Positions 25,042-32,676 of a DNA stretch of 64,000 nt are shown piece after piece. The position numbers were made by a program, and so were the translations under genes. This DNA is from Gammaproteobacteria bacterium (lineage in GTDB: Bacteria; Pseudomonadota; Gammaproteobacteria; Acidiferrobacterales; SZUA-150): the NCBI GenBank assembly GCA_029880545.1, contig JAOUOD010000007.1, forward strand, positions 67,001-131,000, read 5' to 3'. Under the pieces are notes generated by a model, which searched no databases, was not told the origin of the DNA, and worked only from the letters and a program-made list of their open reading frames with translations. Every line of letters begins with the position of its first letter. The first letter of the stretch is position 1.

Positions 25042-26781
25042 TTAGCTAATTCTGACAAAACCCGGGTTGTTGTCCATGCCCTTGATTTTAGGGAGATTAA
25101 TCTCATCAATCCGCACCGTCTTTTTGTCCAGCAGGAATTCCGAAACGGTATCCCAGATCTTCGGATTGCCCTCCGGTTGTTGTTCCATGCTGGCCCAACC
25201 GGCAACCTTGTAGGTCTTGCTGGGGTCAATGGGTTTGCCGTTGAGTTCCAGGTCACCGATACGATTGCCCATTTTGGCAGTGGGGTCGATGGAGTACTTG
25301 AGGCCACCGATACGCACCATGTCACCACCCATCTGGTAGTAGGGATCTTCATGGAACAGGTTATCGGCAATATCTTCCAGTACGACTTTCAGCATTTCAC
25401 CCTTCATATGGTTCAGGGTGGATGTGCCGTAAGTAATCGCGGTCTGATCCATCAGCCGTTCACGGGTGATAGTGTCTCCAGGCAGCAGGCTGGTTCCCCA
25501 GCGGAACCCTGGAGACAGGGCGATCTCTGCATCCTGTACCTTGAGCATGGCATCAAGAATCAGCTGGTCGAAACTGCCGTTAAAGTTGCCGCGGCGATAT
25601 AACAGGGATTCAGTAATTGCCAGTGATTCTTCCAGATCCTGTTTGAATGGAGAGCGAACCTTGTCGATCAAGGCCTGCATATCCTTGTCGGCTTCGAGCA
25701 GGTTGGAGAAGACTGGCAGCAGCTTGAAGCGATAGTCGCTGACCTTGCCATCCTTGACTTCAATATCCAGCACCGAAAGGAACTTGCCATTTGATCCAGA
25801 ATTGATGACAAGAGTCTTGCCGCCATCAGGAGTAGGAATAACCTGTGGAGCCGGTACGCCGTCATGCGTATGGCCACCGAGGATGGCATCGATGCCATTA
25901 ACCCGGCTGGCCATCTTCAGATCCACATCCATACCGTTGTGGGAAACAACCACGACAACCTGGGCGCCATTACCACGAGCTTCATCAACCATTTCCTGCA
26001 TGCGTCCGTCGCGAATGCCAAAGCTCCAGTCCGGGATCATGTAGCGCGGGTTGGCGATCGGCGTATAGGGGAACGCCTGGCCAATGACGGCTACCTTGAC
26101 GCCGTTCATTTCGCGAATGGTGTAGGGCTTGAAGATCGGTTCTTCGAACGTATTGTCGACAACGTTCTGTGCGACAAATTCGATGCTGCCTTCCATCTGC
26201 TTGATCAGGTCTTTGACACGTTCGGCGCCGTAGGTGAACTCCCAGTGGCCGGTCATAATGTCCACTCCCAGCAGTTTGCAGGCATCCACCATGTCCTGGC
26301 CCTTGGTCCATAGCGCCGTGGCAGAGCCTTGCCAGGTGTCGCCACCGTCCAGTAGCAAACTGTTGGGTCGTTGGGCACGCATTTTTTTGACCAGGGTGGC
26401 CAAGTGAGCGAAACCGCCAACTTTTCCATATTTTCGGGATGCCTCTTCGAAATTCAGATAGGTAAAGGCGTGGGCATCCGCCGTATCTGTTGCGATATTA
26501 AATGCCTTCAGCAAATGCTCACCAACGAGGTGCGGTGGTTTGCCTGTCGCGCCGCCAATACCAATGTTGATGTGAGGTTCGCGGAAGTAAATAGGTAACA
26601 GTTGAGCATGACAGTCAGTCATGTGCAGAAATGAAACTTGGCCAAATGGCTTGATATCGTAGGGATCGTTGGCTGATGTAGTGGCGCTTCCCTTGGATTT
26701 GGTATCGCATCCAGCCAGGCTCATGCCGGCCGCGCTGGCCGCAGCCAGAATCTGAAGAAACTCGCGTCGGGAAAGGTTCAT
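25042..26781 (-). CDS. soxB: Thiosulfohydrolase SoxB
   Basis: 579 residues. It removes the terminal sulfonate as sulfate from SoxY-bound sulfur in the periplasm. It has a Tat signal (SRREFLQILAAASAAG) with AGC after it. The calcineurin-like phosphoesterase fold has the dimanganese-site motifs HMTDCHAQLLP, LDGGDTWQGSA, GHWEFTYG, VVSHNGMD and GGHTHDG. The second half is a 5'-nucleotidase-type C-terminal domain. It is last in soxXYZAB and has its own terminator. Length and motifs are complete. Confidence 0.97.
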   Translation of the reverse strand: MNLSRREFLQILAAASAAGMSLAGCDTKSKGSATTSANDPYDIKPFGQVSFLHMTDCHAQLLPIYFREPHINIGIGGATGKPPHLVGEHLLKAFNIATDTADAHAFTYLNFEEASRKYGKVGGFAHLATLVKKMRAQRPNSLLLDGGDTWQGSATALWTKGQDMVDACKLLGVDIMTGHWEFTYGAERVKDLIKQMEGSIEFVAQNVVDNTFEEPIFKPYTIREMNGVKVAVIGQAFPYTPIANPRYMIPDWSFGIRDGRMQEMVDEARGNGAQVVVVVSHNGMDVDLKMASRVNGIDAILGGHTHDGVPAPQVIPTPDGGKTLVINSGSNGKFLSVLDIEVKDGKVSDYRFKLLPVFSNLLEADKDMQALIDKVRSPFKQDLEESLAITESLLYRRGNFNGSFDQLILDAMLKVQDAEIALSPGFRWGTSLLPGDTITRERLMDQTAITYGTSTLNHMKGEMLKVVLEDIADNLFHEDPYYQMGGDMVRIGGLKYSIDPTAKMGNRIGDLELNGKPIDPSKTYKVAGWASMEQQPEGNPKIWDTVSEFLLDKKTVRIDEINLPKIKGMDNNPGFVRIS

Positions 26782-26934
26782 TTGTGTTTATCCTCCAAAA
26801 GACAGATTTTGTGTTTTTAGTTGCGTTGTAAAACGCGATCCCATGTCTTCGTATCGAACATGGTGTAATCGTGGTTTGTAGCTTAGACGCAACTGTTTTG
26901 TCTTTCATTCCATGAAATCGGTGTTCAGCAAAAC

Positions 26935-26959
26935 AAAAAAGCCCGGCTTGCGCCGGGCT
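26935..26959 (-). terminator. Intrinsic terminator of soxA
   Basis: GCCCGGC and GCCGGGC pair around TTGC; the minus strand then reads TTTTTTGTTTT. It separates soxA from soxB, so soxB either has its own promoter in the 194-base gap or depends on read-through. Confidence 0.88.
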
Positions 26960-26975
26960 CTTCTTTGAGCGGGTA

Positions 26976-27797
26976 CTAGAAACGTTGGCTTGGAGCAGTC
27001 AACGGCAGACCATTGCTCAGGTAAGTTTCGTATAGCTCAAGTGCGCGGTATTCCTCACTCTGTGGCTTCAGAGATTTGGCACGAATGTTGTTGTTGCATC
27101 CACCGTAACGGCGATGCAGCGTGCCGAGGCCACCCCACTTGGAGCGATAGGCCGGGAAGCCAACACCATGACCCAAGCCGGCGCTCAGAATGTTGCCGGC
27201 TATGAATTTGCCCGCATTCTGAACGTGACAGTTGGCACAAGAGAAGTTCAACTGGCCGCGGCGCGCCCAGTAGAATTGCTTACCCTTGTTGTAGGCATCA
27301 ATGGCGCCCTGGCTGTCCAGGTTGATCCGGACCGGAACGCCCCTGGACAAGGATTTCATGTACGCCACGACTTGGGCCATGGTGCCTTTCTTGAGATCCT
27401 CGATGGGCTTCTTGCCGTTTTTCTTGAGGCAGTCATTGATATCAAGTTCTATGGTACGAATTTCCTTGCCATTCCAGTAAGGGTAGTTGGCAGCTACGCC
27501 TTTGCCACCCTTGCGGAAGCATGAACCAAGTTTGTTTTCTTTCCAGAACTTGCGGCCTTTTTCCAGTTCCAGTTCATACGGCGGGAATTCCATAATGGCT
27601 TCCCATTCCGCACGACGATCTTCCGCGCCGGGCAGGGCGTATATGCCGTTGGAATATTCCTCAAATTTTACTGCTGGAAACTTCTTTTGGAAAAATTCAC
27701 GATACTCTTTCAGGTCATTCGAAGGCGTTGCCTGAACGCTGACCGGCAGGGAGCCAATCAAGCCAAGTACAGCCAGTGACCACAGTAGTTTTTTCAT
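26976..27797 (-). CDS. soxA: L-cysteine S-thiosulfotransferase subunit SoxA (mono-haem type)
   Basis: 273 residues. With SoxX it joins thiosulfate to the SoxY cysteine. It has a signal peptide (MKKLLWSLAVLGLIGSLPVSVQA). Only one haem motif (CANCH, about residue 201) is present; the place of the first haem in di-haem SoxA holds lone cysteines (GSCFRKGG and NDCLKKNG) that likely form a disulfide. The active cysteine lies in YGGCNNNIRA, followed by SEEYRALELYETYLSNGLPL. GGAGGAG fixes the start at 27797; the frame is open 50 codons further upstream. Confidence 0.95.
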   Translation of the reverse strand: MKKLLWSLAVLGLIGSLPVSVQATPSNDLKEYREFFQKKFPAVKFEEYSNGIYALPGAEDRRAEWEAIMEFPPYELELEKGRKFWKENKLGSCFRKGGKGVAANYPYWNGKEIRTIELDINDCLKKNGKKPIEDLKKGTMAQVVAYMKSLSRGVPVRINLDSQGAIDAYNKGKQFYWARRGQLNFSCANCHVQNAGKFIAGNILSAGLGHGVGFPAYRSKWGGLGTLHRRYGGCNNNIRAKSLKPQSEEYRALELYETYLSNGLPLTAPSQRF

Positions 27798-27867
27798 CAC
27801 GGTGCTCTCCTCCAGGGTTTGATTGTGCACTACAGGCGCATTGCCTGCAGTGCCATCAAATAATATT

Positions 27868-28179
27868 TTAAACAGTGGTGGTTGCGTCTCCGCTTTCACC
27901 CATATTGTCGGACCAGCGAACAGATACTTTGTCGCCTTTTTTCGCATTACTGACGCGAACGCCCACTACAGGGTTCTTGGAAACTGCGGGACCGAGATTG
28001 GCGTCCGCAAATTCCTTGCCATTCAGTTTGAACGTCATTTTCTGAATGAAGTGAGCCGGAACCTTTTTCTTGGTCTTTTTGTCAACGCGCTGACCGGTTT
28101 CCATCGGATGGCTCACAAGAACCAGAATTTCGGTCGCGCCGCCCTTGGAGCGGGCCTTGATTTTCGTAGTACGTGCCAT
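27868..28179 (-). CDS. soxZ: Sulfur carrier complex subunit SoxZ
   Basis: 103 residues. It pairs with SoxY and helps present the carrier arm. The beta-sandwich protein matches SoxZ throughout: KARSKGGATEILVLVSHPME, PAHFIQKMTFKLNGK and VRWSDNMGESG. It has no signal peptide, as usual, since it is exported with SoxY. Between soxY (37 bases) and soxA. Confidence 0.96.
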   Translation of the reverse strand: MARTTKIKARSKGGATEILVLVSHPMETGQRVDKKTKKKVPAHFIQKMTFKLNGKEFADANLGPAVSKNPVVGVRVSNAKKGDKVSVRWSDNMGESGDATTTV

Positions 28180-28216
28180 GTTTTTAATCCTCTAAATATT
28201 CAGTCATTACCAACCA

Positions 28217-28693
28217 TTAACCGCCGCAACCGCCGACAGTAACCTTGACGGTCTTTTTCGCGGAATGCAGTTTGCCGCCGGCTTTAACAACCGCTACTAC
28301 AGGCGAGGTTTTGCCCATTTTGACGCGCACGCTCAGAAAACCCGCTGCGCCCGGGGTCATGACAGAGGCGGCAAGCGGTGAAGGGTTCTTTTCAACCAGA
28401 ATGGCAACACCTTCAACGCCGCTGATCTTGCTTGCATCGACTGCAATCGGTACGACTGCGCCGTTTTCCGCCTGGTTTGGCGCCTTGATCTCGATGGCAC
28501 CATTATCTGCCGTGGTTGAGCTGCCGAAAAGTGCATTCAGTGCGTCATCCATACTTTTTGCTTCAAACCCGCCCTTTGGCCATTCTGCGGCCAGGACTTC
28601 GGTCGGCCGAAGCAAGCCGCTTCCGGCTGCTACTGCCAGAACACTGCCCGCCAGTGTTCCTTTTAAAAAAGTTCTACGTTTCATGTTGTTCAC
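28217..28693 (-). CDS. soxY: Thiosulfate-carrier protein SoxY
   Basis: 158 residues. It carries sulfur intermediates on its C-terminal cysteine: the last residues are VGGCGG, the swinging arm. A Tat signal is seen (KRRTFLKGTLAGSVLAVAAG). GTG 28693 has AGGAG eight bases upstream and is preferred over the ATG three codons later. It is second in soxXYZAB. Confidence 0.96.
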   Translation of the reverse strand: MNNMKRRTFLKGTLAGSVLAVAAGSGLLRPTEVLAAEWPKGGFEAKSMDDALNALFGSSTTADNGAIEIKAPNQAENGAVVPIAVDASKISGVEGVAILVEKNPSPLAASVMTPGAAGFLSVRVKMGKTSPVVAVVKAGGKLHSAKKTVKVTVGGCGG

Positions 28694-28746
28694 GGGGTTA
28701 TCTCCTAAATATTACAACCTTCATAAATGTTACGCGCCTGTAGTGC

Positions 28747-29169
28747 TTACAGGGTCCAGAGGAATTCAACGATCTTGTCGATTTCGCTGTCACTCAGGAT
28801 CTTGTGGCGCCCAAACGGAGGCATGGATGAGTTGGGATTGACTGTTGTTGCATCCCAAACCTGCTTGCGCAGGCCTTCTTTGCCGCCACGGTTGGCCCAG
28901 CTTTGCTTGACCGCGACAAGTGGGGGTGCAATGTTACCAGCCTGCAAGCGGGTTGACTCAAGGCCGGCAAATCGATGACAAGCCATGCAGTTACCTTTCT
29001 TGCGATCAGTCATGACGCAGCCACCCTGGACTACTGCATCGGTTGAGCTTTCGCATACTTTCTTGCTTGGCATTTCGCCAGCAGCAAAAGAAGCGGGGGT
29101 GATGAGCAAGCTACCGGCAATTGCAAGAATTGCTCCGGCGCCAGCCATAAGTTTGGCGGTGTACCGCAT
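28747..29169 (-). CDS. soxX: L-cysteine S-thiosulfotransferase subunit SoxX
   Basis: 140 residues. A periplasmic c-type cytochrome that pairs with SoxA. It has a signal peptide (to about residue 30, ASFA), one haem motif CMACH (about residue 61) and a methionine ligand candidate in SSMPPFG. KKVCESS and GGCVMTD give two further cysteines. A strong AGGAGGAG ribosome site precedes the ATG. First gene of the sox operon. Confidence 0.95.
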   Translation of the reverse strand: MRYTAKLMAGAGAILAIAGSLLITPASFAAGEMPSKKVCESSTDAVVQGGCVMTDRKKGNCMACHRFAGLESTRLQAGNIAPPLVAVKQSWANRGGKEGLRKQVWDATTVNPNSSMPPFGRHKILSDSEIDKIVEFLWTL

Positions 29170-29544
29170 TTCTCCTCCTGTAAATTTCGCTCGTTAACTG
29201 CTAACAGTGCGGGCTGCACCATTGCTGTCGTGTATGTGTTGTTTTCGAAAACTGATATTGTCGCGCCAGCTTCGATTGCAATAGCATACATGAGTCATTA
29301 TGAGGCGCAACCCTGAGGTTTATTCAGTGTTTGTGCCTGCTAGGAGGGACGCAGGGGATTATGGAATTATTCCAGAGTCGGCGAATCAAATTGCATCAAT
29401 AATCGTTACGCACAGATAAAAGAATTTATGAATAGCGCCGCATAATGTTAGAACATACTTATATAATGATGTTGTTGTAGTCTTGCTTGCCCGTTGATCA
29501 GGTTGATGGCCGGTAAACGAGGCGGTAACGGCGAATTGTTATCG
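29170..29544. other. Intergenic region upstream of soxX
   Basis: 375 bases between soxX and the BepA-like gene, both on the minus strand. It should hold the sox promoter, but no strong -35/-10 pair is seen; TTGCAA (29276-29281) with a weak TATCAG downstream is the best. A perfect 12-bp palindrome lies at 29241-29252. A TATAAT at 29462-29467 points the other way and leads to no gene. No RNA gene was recognised. Confidence 0.5.
29241..29252. promoter_or_regulatory. Palindrome upstream of soxX
   Basis: GTTTTCGAAAAC is a perfect 12-base palindrome 72 bases before the soxX start, at or just after the likely transcription start region. It is a candidate operator for a sox regulator. It could also be chance in an AT-rich stretch. 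Confidence 0.35.
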
Positions 29545-31014
29545 TTACCGTGAAGCCTGCTTCAATGTTTCATTGACAGTTACCGTGCGTGCCTCGATGG
29601 CGGCCAAGTGATACGGATTATCCTTGGCAAAACGTTTGGCAATTTTGAGTTGTTCCAGTGCCATGCTGGGTACACCGCTCATAAAATAATACTCAGCCAT
29701 GGCACGATGTGATTCGATCGTTCTGCCGGTTTCGCCTGCCGCGGTTGCCAGCATGCGCTGAATTTCCGGATTTTGATTATCAATTCGAACGCTTTTTCGT
29801 AATATTTCGTACGCTTTTTCGTGCTGCCTGGCTTTCAGTAATATTGTGGCGAAACTAATAAGCGTTGCCTGGTCATCCGGCTGTTTGTTCAGGAGTTGCT
29901 GAAACTGGGTGTTGGCTTTGGCTTGCTGGCCTGATGCAGCGTACGCGTTGGCCAGCGCCCGTTGGTAAAGTTTGTGATGTTTTGCGTAGGCAGGTTTGGC
30001 GAGCAGTTGATTCAGTTCTTTGATGGAGGCCTCGTATCGGCCGGCGCGACCAAGGGCGAGGGCGTGACCATATCGTTCGGCTTGTTCAAACTGGTATTTT
30101 TTGTCTTCCAGGCTGGACTGGAAATATTTGACGGTTTCCTCGGGCGCCTGGCTGGTCACAAGAGCTCGCAGCCTCGCCTTGGCGTGGTGAAAATCCGCGC
30201 TTGGGGTGGCAACCTGGCGCGGATAGGTTTCCGCCCGGTTTTCAGATTCTGTCAGGCGGCGCGTGCTCAACGGGTGTGTCTGGAGAAACTCCGGTAGATT
30301 GGTGTTGTACAGACGACCCCAGGAAACCAGTCGTTTGAAAAAATCCGGCATGGCTCTTGGGTCAATACCGGCGTCAGCAAGAATGCGGGTGCCGACCCGA
30401 TCCGCTTCTTCTTCATGGTGACGGGTGAAGTTGATTTCACGCTGAATGACGCCAGCGGTGGACAGGGCAACAGCCGCTTGTCCGCCCTCGATGTTACCGG
30501 AATTGAGCAACACGATGGCTGCCAGCAAGGCAGCCATACTCGGCAAAGCGCTTTTCTGTTTGGCTGCCAGCAGCCTCGGAATATGGCGCTGTGTGATGTG
30601 CGCAATTTCATGAGCTATGACGGCAGCAAGCTCGTTTTCATTTTCGGCCGACGTGATCAGGCCGGAGTGCAGCGTGATGTATCCGCCAGGAACGGCAAAA
30701 GCATTGATACTGGAGTCACTGACAAGAAAAAACCTGAACGATTGGTCGGGCTGATCGCTATGTTTGGCGAGGCGCTGCCCCAACCTGTCGATGTAATCGA
30801 GCAGTTCCGGGTCGCTGATAAAATTCATTTGTTGTCGGGCCTGCTGCATATAGGCTTCACCGAGGCGCTGTTCTTCGTAGGGCGACATGACGGCGGCCGA
30901 TTCATCCCCCAGGTCAGGCAAATCGGAATTCCCGGTTGCGGAAAAAGATATGAGGACGCCGGTCAGCAGGGACGCAACCAGTTTGTGCAACGCTGGAGTC
31001 AGGAAGGACCTCAT
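29545..31014 (-). CDS. BepA-like M48 metalloprotease with TPR repeats
   Basis: About 489 residues. A signal peptide-like start (MRSFLTPALHKLVASLLTGVLI) leads into an M48 domain with the zinc motif AHEIAHITQRH and the later EEEADRVG. TPR-like repeats fill the C-terminal half. This matches BepA (YfgC), a periplasmic chaperone and protease that watches over outer-membrane protein assembly. The frame is open to 31095 and other starts (31035) are possible; none has a clear Shine-Dalgarno. A 28-base inverted repeat spans the stop codon (29523-29550). Confidence 0.9.
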   Translation of the reverse strand: MRSFLTPALHKLVASLLTGVLISFSATGNSDLPDLGDESAAVMSPYEEQRLGEAYMQQARQQMNFISDPELLDYIDRLGQRLAKHSDQPDQSFRFFLVSDSSINAFAVPGGYITLHSGLITSAENENELAAVIAHEIAHITQRHIPRLLAAKQKSALPSMAALLAAIVLLNSGNIEGGQAAVALSTAGVIQREINFTRHHEEEADRVGTRILADAGIDPRAMPDFFKRLVSWGRLYNTNLPEFLQTHPLSTRRLTESENRAETYPRQVATPSADFHHAKARLRALVTSQAPEETVKYFQSSLEDKKYQFEQAERYGHALALGRAGRYEASIKELNQLLAKPAYAKHHKLYQRALANAYAASGQQAKANTQFQQLLNKQPDDQATLISFATILLKARQHEKAYEILRKSVRIDNQNPEIQRMLATAAGETGRTIESHRAMAEYYFMSGVPSMALEQLKIAKRFAKDNPYHLAAIEARTVTVNETLKQASR

Positions 31015-31427
31015 TGGTGAGCCGGGATGGACCATAAACTCTGAAATGACATTAATATCGTATAATAAGTATATGTTTAACGGCTGATTTGGCATGCCGG
31101 GAGAATCGGTAGCTTGGCCCGGTATCCCGTGATCTGACGACCCTACATAACGTCACCATAGTACTACCGGGTCGAGAATGAGTAAAAATTTTATTTGGGG
31201 CTTGTCAGATGCGAGCGAAACGGGCAATCTATGGCTCACCTGAATTTGCTTATATTATAATTTATTGAATTTATAGTATTTTTTGCCTATTCGGTATGGG
31301 GTGGGTCCGAATCTTCCGGGTATTTCCCGGGTCCCTGATTGCGGATAATATACAGCCCCGATCTGATTTTATGCTTCCGGGTCGGCCACTGGCCGGTTTC
31401 GGTAATTGACTTAACGTAGGAGGGACT
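31015..31427. other. Divergent intergenic region between BepA-like gene and tusA
   Basis: 413 bases. It is AT-rich around 31030-31080 (TATACT-like boxes on the minus strand, probably for the BepA-like gene) and around 31245-31285 (TATAAT at 31256-31261 on the plus strand, probably for tusA, with a poor -35). No gene, repeat or RNA was recognised between them. Confidence 0.5.
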
Positions 31428-31661
31428 ATGTCTAATTTTGATGAAGAACTGGATGCGCGCGGATTGAACTGCCCGCTGCCGATCTTGCGTGCGAAAAAGG
31501 CGCTGAATGGCTTGTCAGCCGGCCAGGTGCTTCGCATTATCGCTACCGATCCCGGTTCAGTGAAAGACTTCCAGGCATTCGCCAGCCAGACTGGTAATGA
31601 GTTGATGGAATCAGGTGAAGAAAACGGTGAGTTTACTTTCCTGATCAAGAAAGCCGGCTAA
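31428..31661 (+). CDS. tusA: TusA-family sulfurtransferase
   Basis: 77 residues. The core motif LDARGLNCPLPILRAKKAL carries the single reactive cysteine (Cys 15) that holds a persulfide. The rest (VLRIIATDPGSVKDFQAFA) is canonical. In sulfur oxidisers TusA moves sulfane sulfur in the cytoplasm to the Dsr or Hdr-like system. GTAGGAGGG lies before the ATG. It is next to dsrE2, which supports the oxidation role rather than only tRNA thiolation. A hairpin overlaps its stop codon. Confidence 0.94.
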   Translation: MSNFDEELDARGLNCPLPILRAKKALNGLSAGQVLRIIATDPGSVKDFQAFASQTGNELMESGEENGEFTFLIKKAG

Positions 31662-31673
31662 TTGCCGGCTTTT
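31650..31673 (+). terminator. Hairpin overlapping the tusA stop codon
   Basis: AAAGCCGGC and GCCGGCTTT form a perfect 9-bp stem whose loop TAATT holds the TAA stop. Only a few T residues follow, so termination is probably partial and some transcripts could continue into dsrE2. Confidence 0.6.
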
Positions 31674-31840
31674 GCCTGTAGTGTGGCCTGTGCTTGGGTG
31701 TAGGGCCAGAGTAACAAAATCATAATAATAATCGTCGGAATCAATGAATTTCGACAACACAAAGATCTGAATGGATTGCGTACCTCGGTACGCACCTTTT
31801 CATTTGTTGAATACTGGCTATTGCCATGAGGAGTGAAACA

Positions 31841-32320
31841 ATGTCTCAAAAGAAATTGGCGATTATCGCCACCAAGGGAACCCTGGATTGGGCTTACCCG
31901 CCATTTATCCTGGGTTCTACTGCAGCTGCGCTGGGGTACGACGTGGAAATCTTCTTCACTTTCTACGGTCTGCAGTTGCTGCGCAAAAAAATGCCTCTCA
32001 AGGTGAGCCCGCTGGGTAATCCTGGCATGCCCATGCCTATGGGTATGGACAAGTGGTTTCCGGTGCTGGGTACTGCAATCCCGGGCATGGAAGCGATCAT
32101 GACCGCGATGATGAAATCCAAGATGAAATCCAAGGGTGTTGCTTCCGTGGAAGAACTGCGTGATCTTTGCCAGGAGGCGGGTGTGCGCATGATTGGTTGC
32201 CAGATGACCGTTGACCTGTTTGATTTCACCAAGGACGATTTCATTCCTGAAGCAGAGTTTGGTGGCGCGTCCACTTTCTTTGGCTTTGCCGGTGAAGCTG
32301 ACATCACATTATATATCTAA
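31841..32320 (+). CDS. dsrE2: DsrE2-type sulfur carrier protein (DsrE/DsrF/DrsH-like family)
   Basis: 159 residues. The start MSQKKLAIIATKGTLDWAYPPFILG, the GNPGMPMPMGMDKWFPVLG segment, and a cysteine in VRMIGCQMTVDLF (about residue 125) match DsrE2A, a membrane-linked carrier found with TusA in sulfur oxidisers. AGGAGTG fixes the start at 31841. It probably hands persulfide sulfur to or from TusA; the usual third member, a rhodanese, is not next to it. It is followed by a strong terminator. Confidence 0.9.
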   Translation: MSQKKLAIIATKGTLDWAYPPFILGSTAAALGYDVEIFFTFYGLQLLRKKMPLKVSPLGNPGMPMPMGMDKWFPVLGTAIPGMEAIMTAMMKSKMKSKGVASVEELRDLCQEAGVRMIGCQMTVDLFDFTKDDFIPEAEFGGASTFFGFAGEADITLYI

Positions 32321-32365
32321 ATGTTGATGCAGTTTTACAGGTCAAAATATAAGTGAATGCTTATC

Positions 32366-32400
32366 AAGGCATGATCGATACCGATCATGCCTTTTTTGTT
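32366..32400 (+). terminator. Intrinsic terminator of dsrE2
   Basis: AAGGCATGATCG and CGATCATGCCTT form a perfect 12-bp stem with loop ATAC, followed by TTTTTTGTTTTT. Confidence 0.95.
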
Positions 32401-32484
32401 TTTGGCAGGCGAATTCTGGAAAGCGGCTGGAGTTTATATAGTTAGTTTGTTTTTCATTATTCCGGTATTTTTGGGAATAAATTA

Positions 32485-32513
32485 TTGACAAACAACGTCG
32501 TGGGGCGGATTAT
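32485..32513 (+). promoter_or_regulatory. Sigma-70 promoter of the FadL-like gene
   Basis: A perfect TTGACA (32485-32490) is 17 bases from GATTAT (32508-32513, 4 of 6 to consensus). Transcription should start near 32520, leaving a leader of about 155 bases. Confidence 0.65.
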
Positions 32514-32676
32514 TTGTGGCCGTTATACATCCCGCACCGGCAGCAAACCATCATTCATGCTTTTGTCGGCAAACAAGAACGGGTTGAAAGACGTGTGTGA
32601 GAGGGAATATCAAGTTTCCACCCACCGAAGAAAATCCAGACAACAAAACCTTATATCTTCTGAGGAGGAGATTAGA

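Larger units (their letters stand above)
32321..32676. other. Intergenic region with terminator, promoter and long leader
   Basis: 356 bases. It holds the dsrE2 terminator (32366-32400), a good sigma-70 promoter (32485-32513) and then a leader of about 155 bases before the FadL-like start. An ORF frame runs through the leader but has no ribosome site or family match. No known riboswitch was recognised. Confidence 0.6.

Noticed and set aside
29462-29467. Perfect TATAAT on the plus strand upstream of soxX
   Set aside because: It points into the 3' end of the BepA-like gene with no plus-strand gene downstream until 31428; no hairpin supports an RNA.
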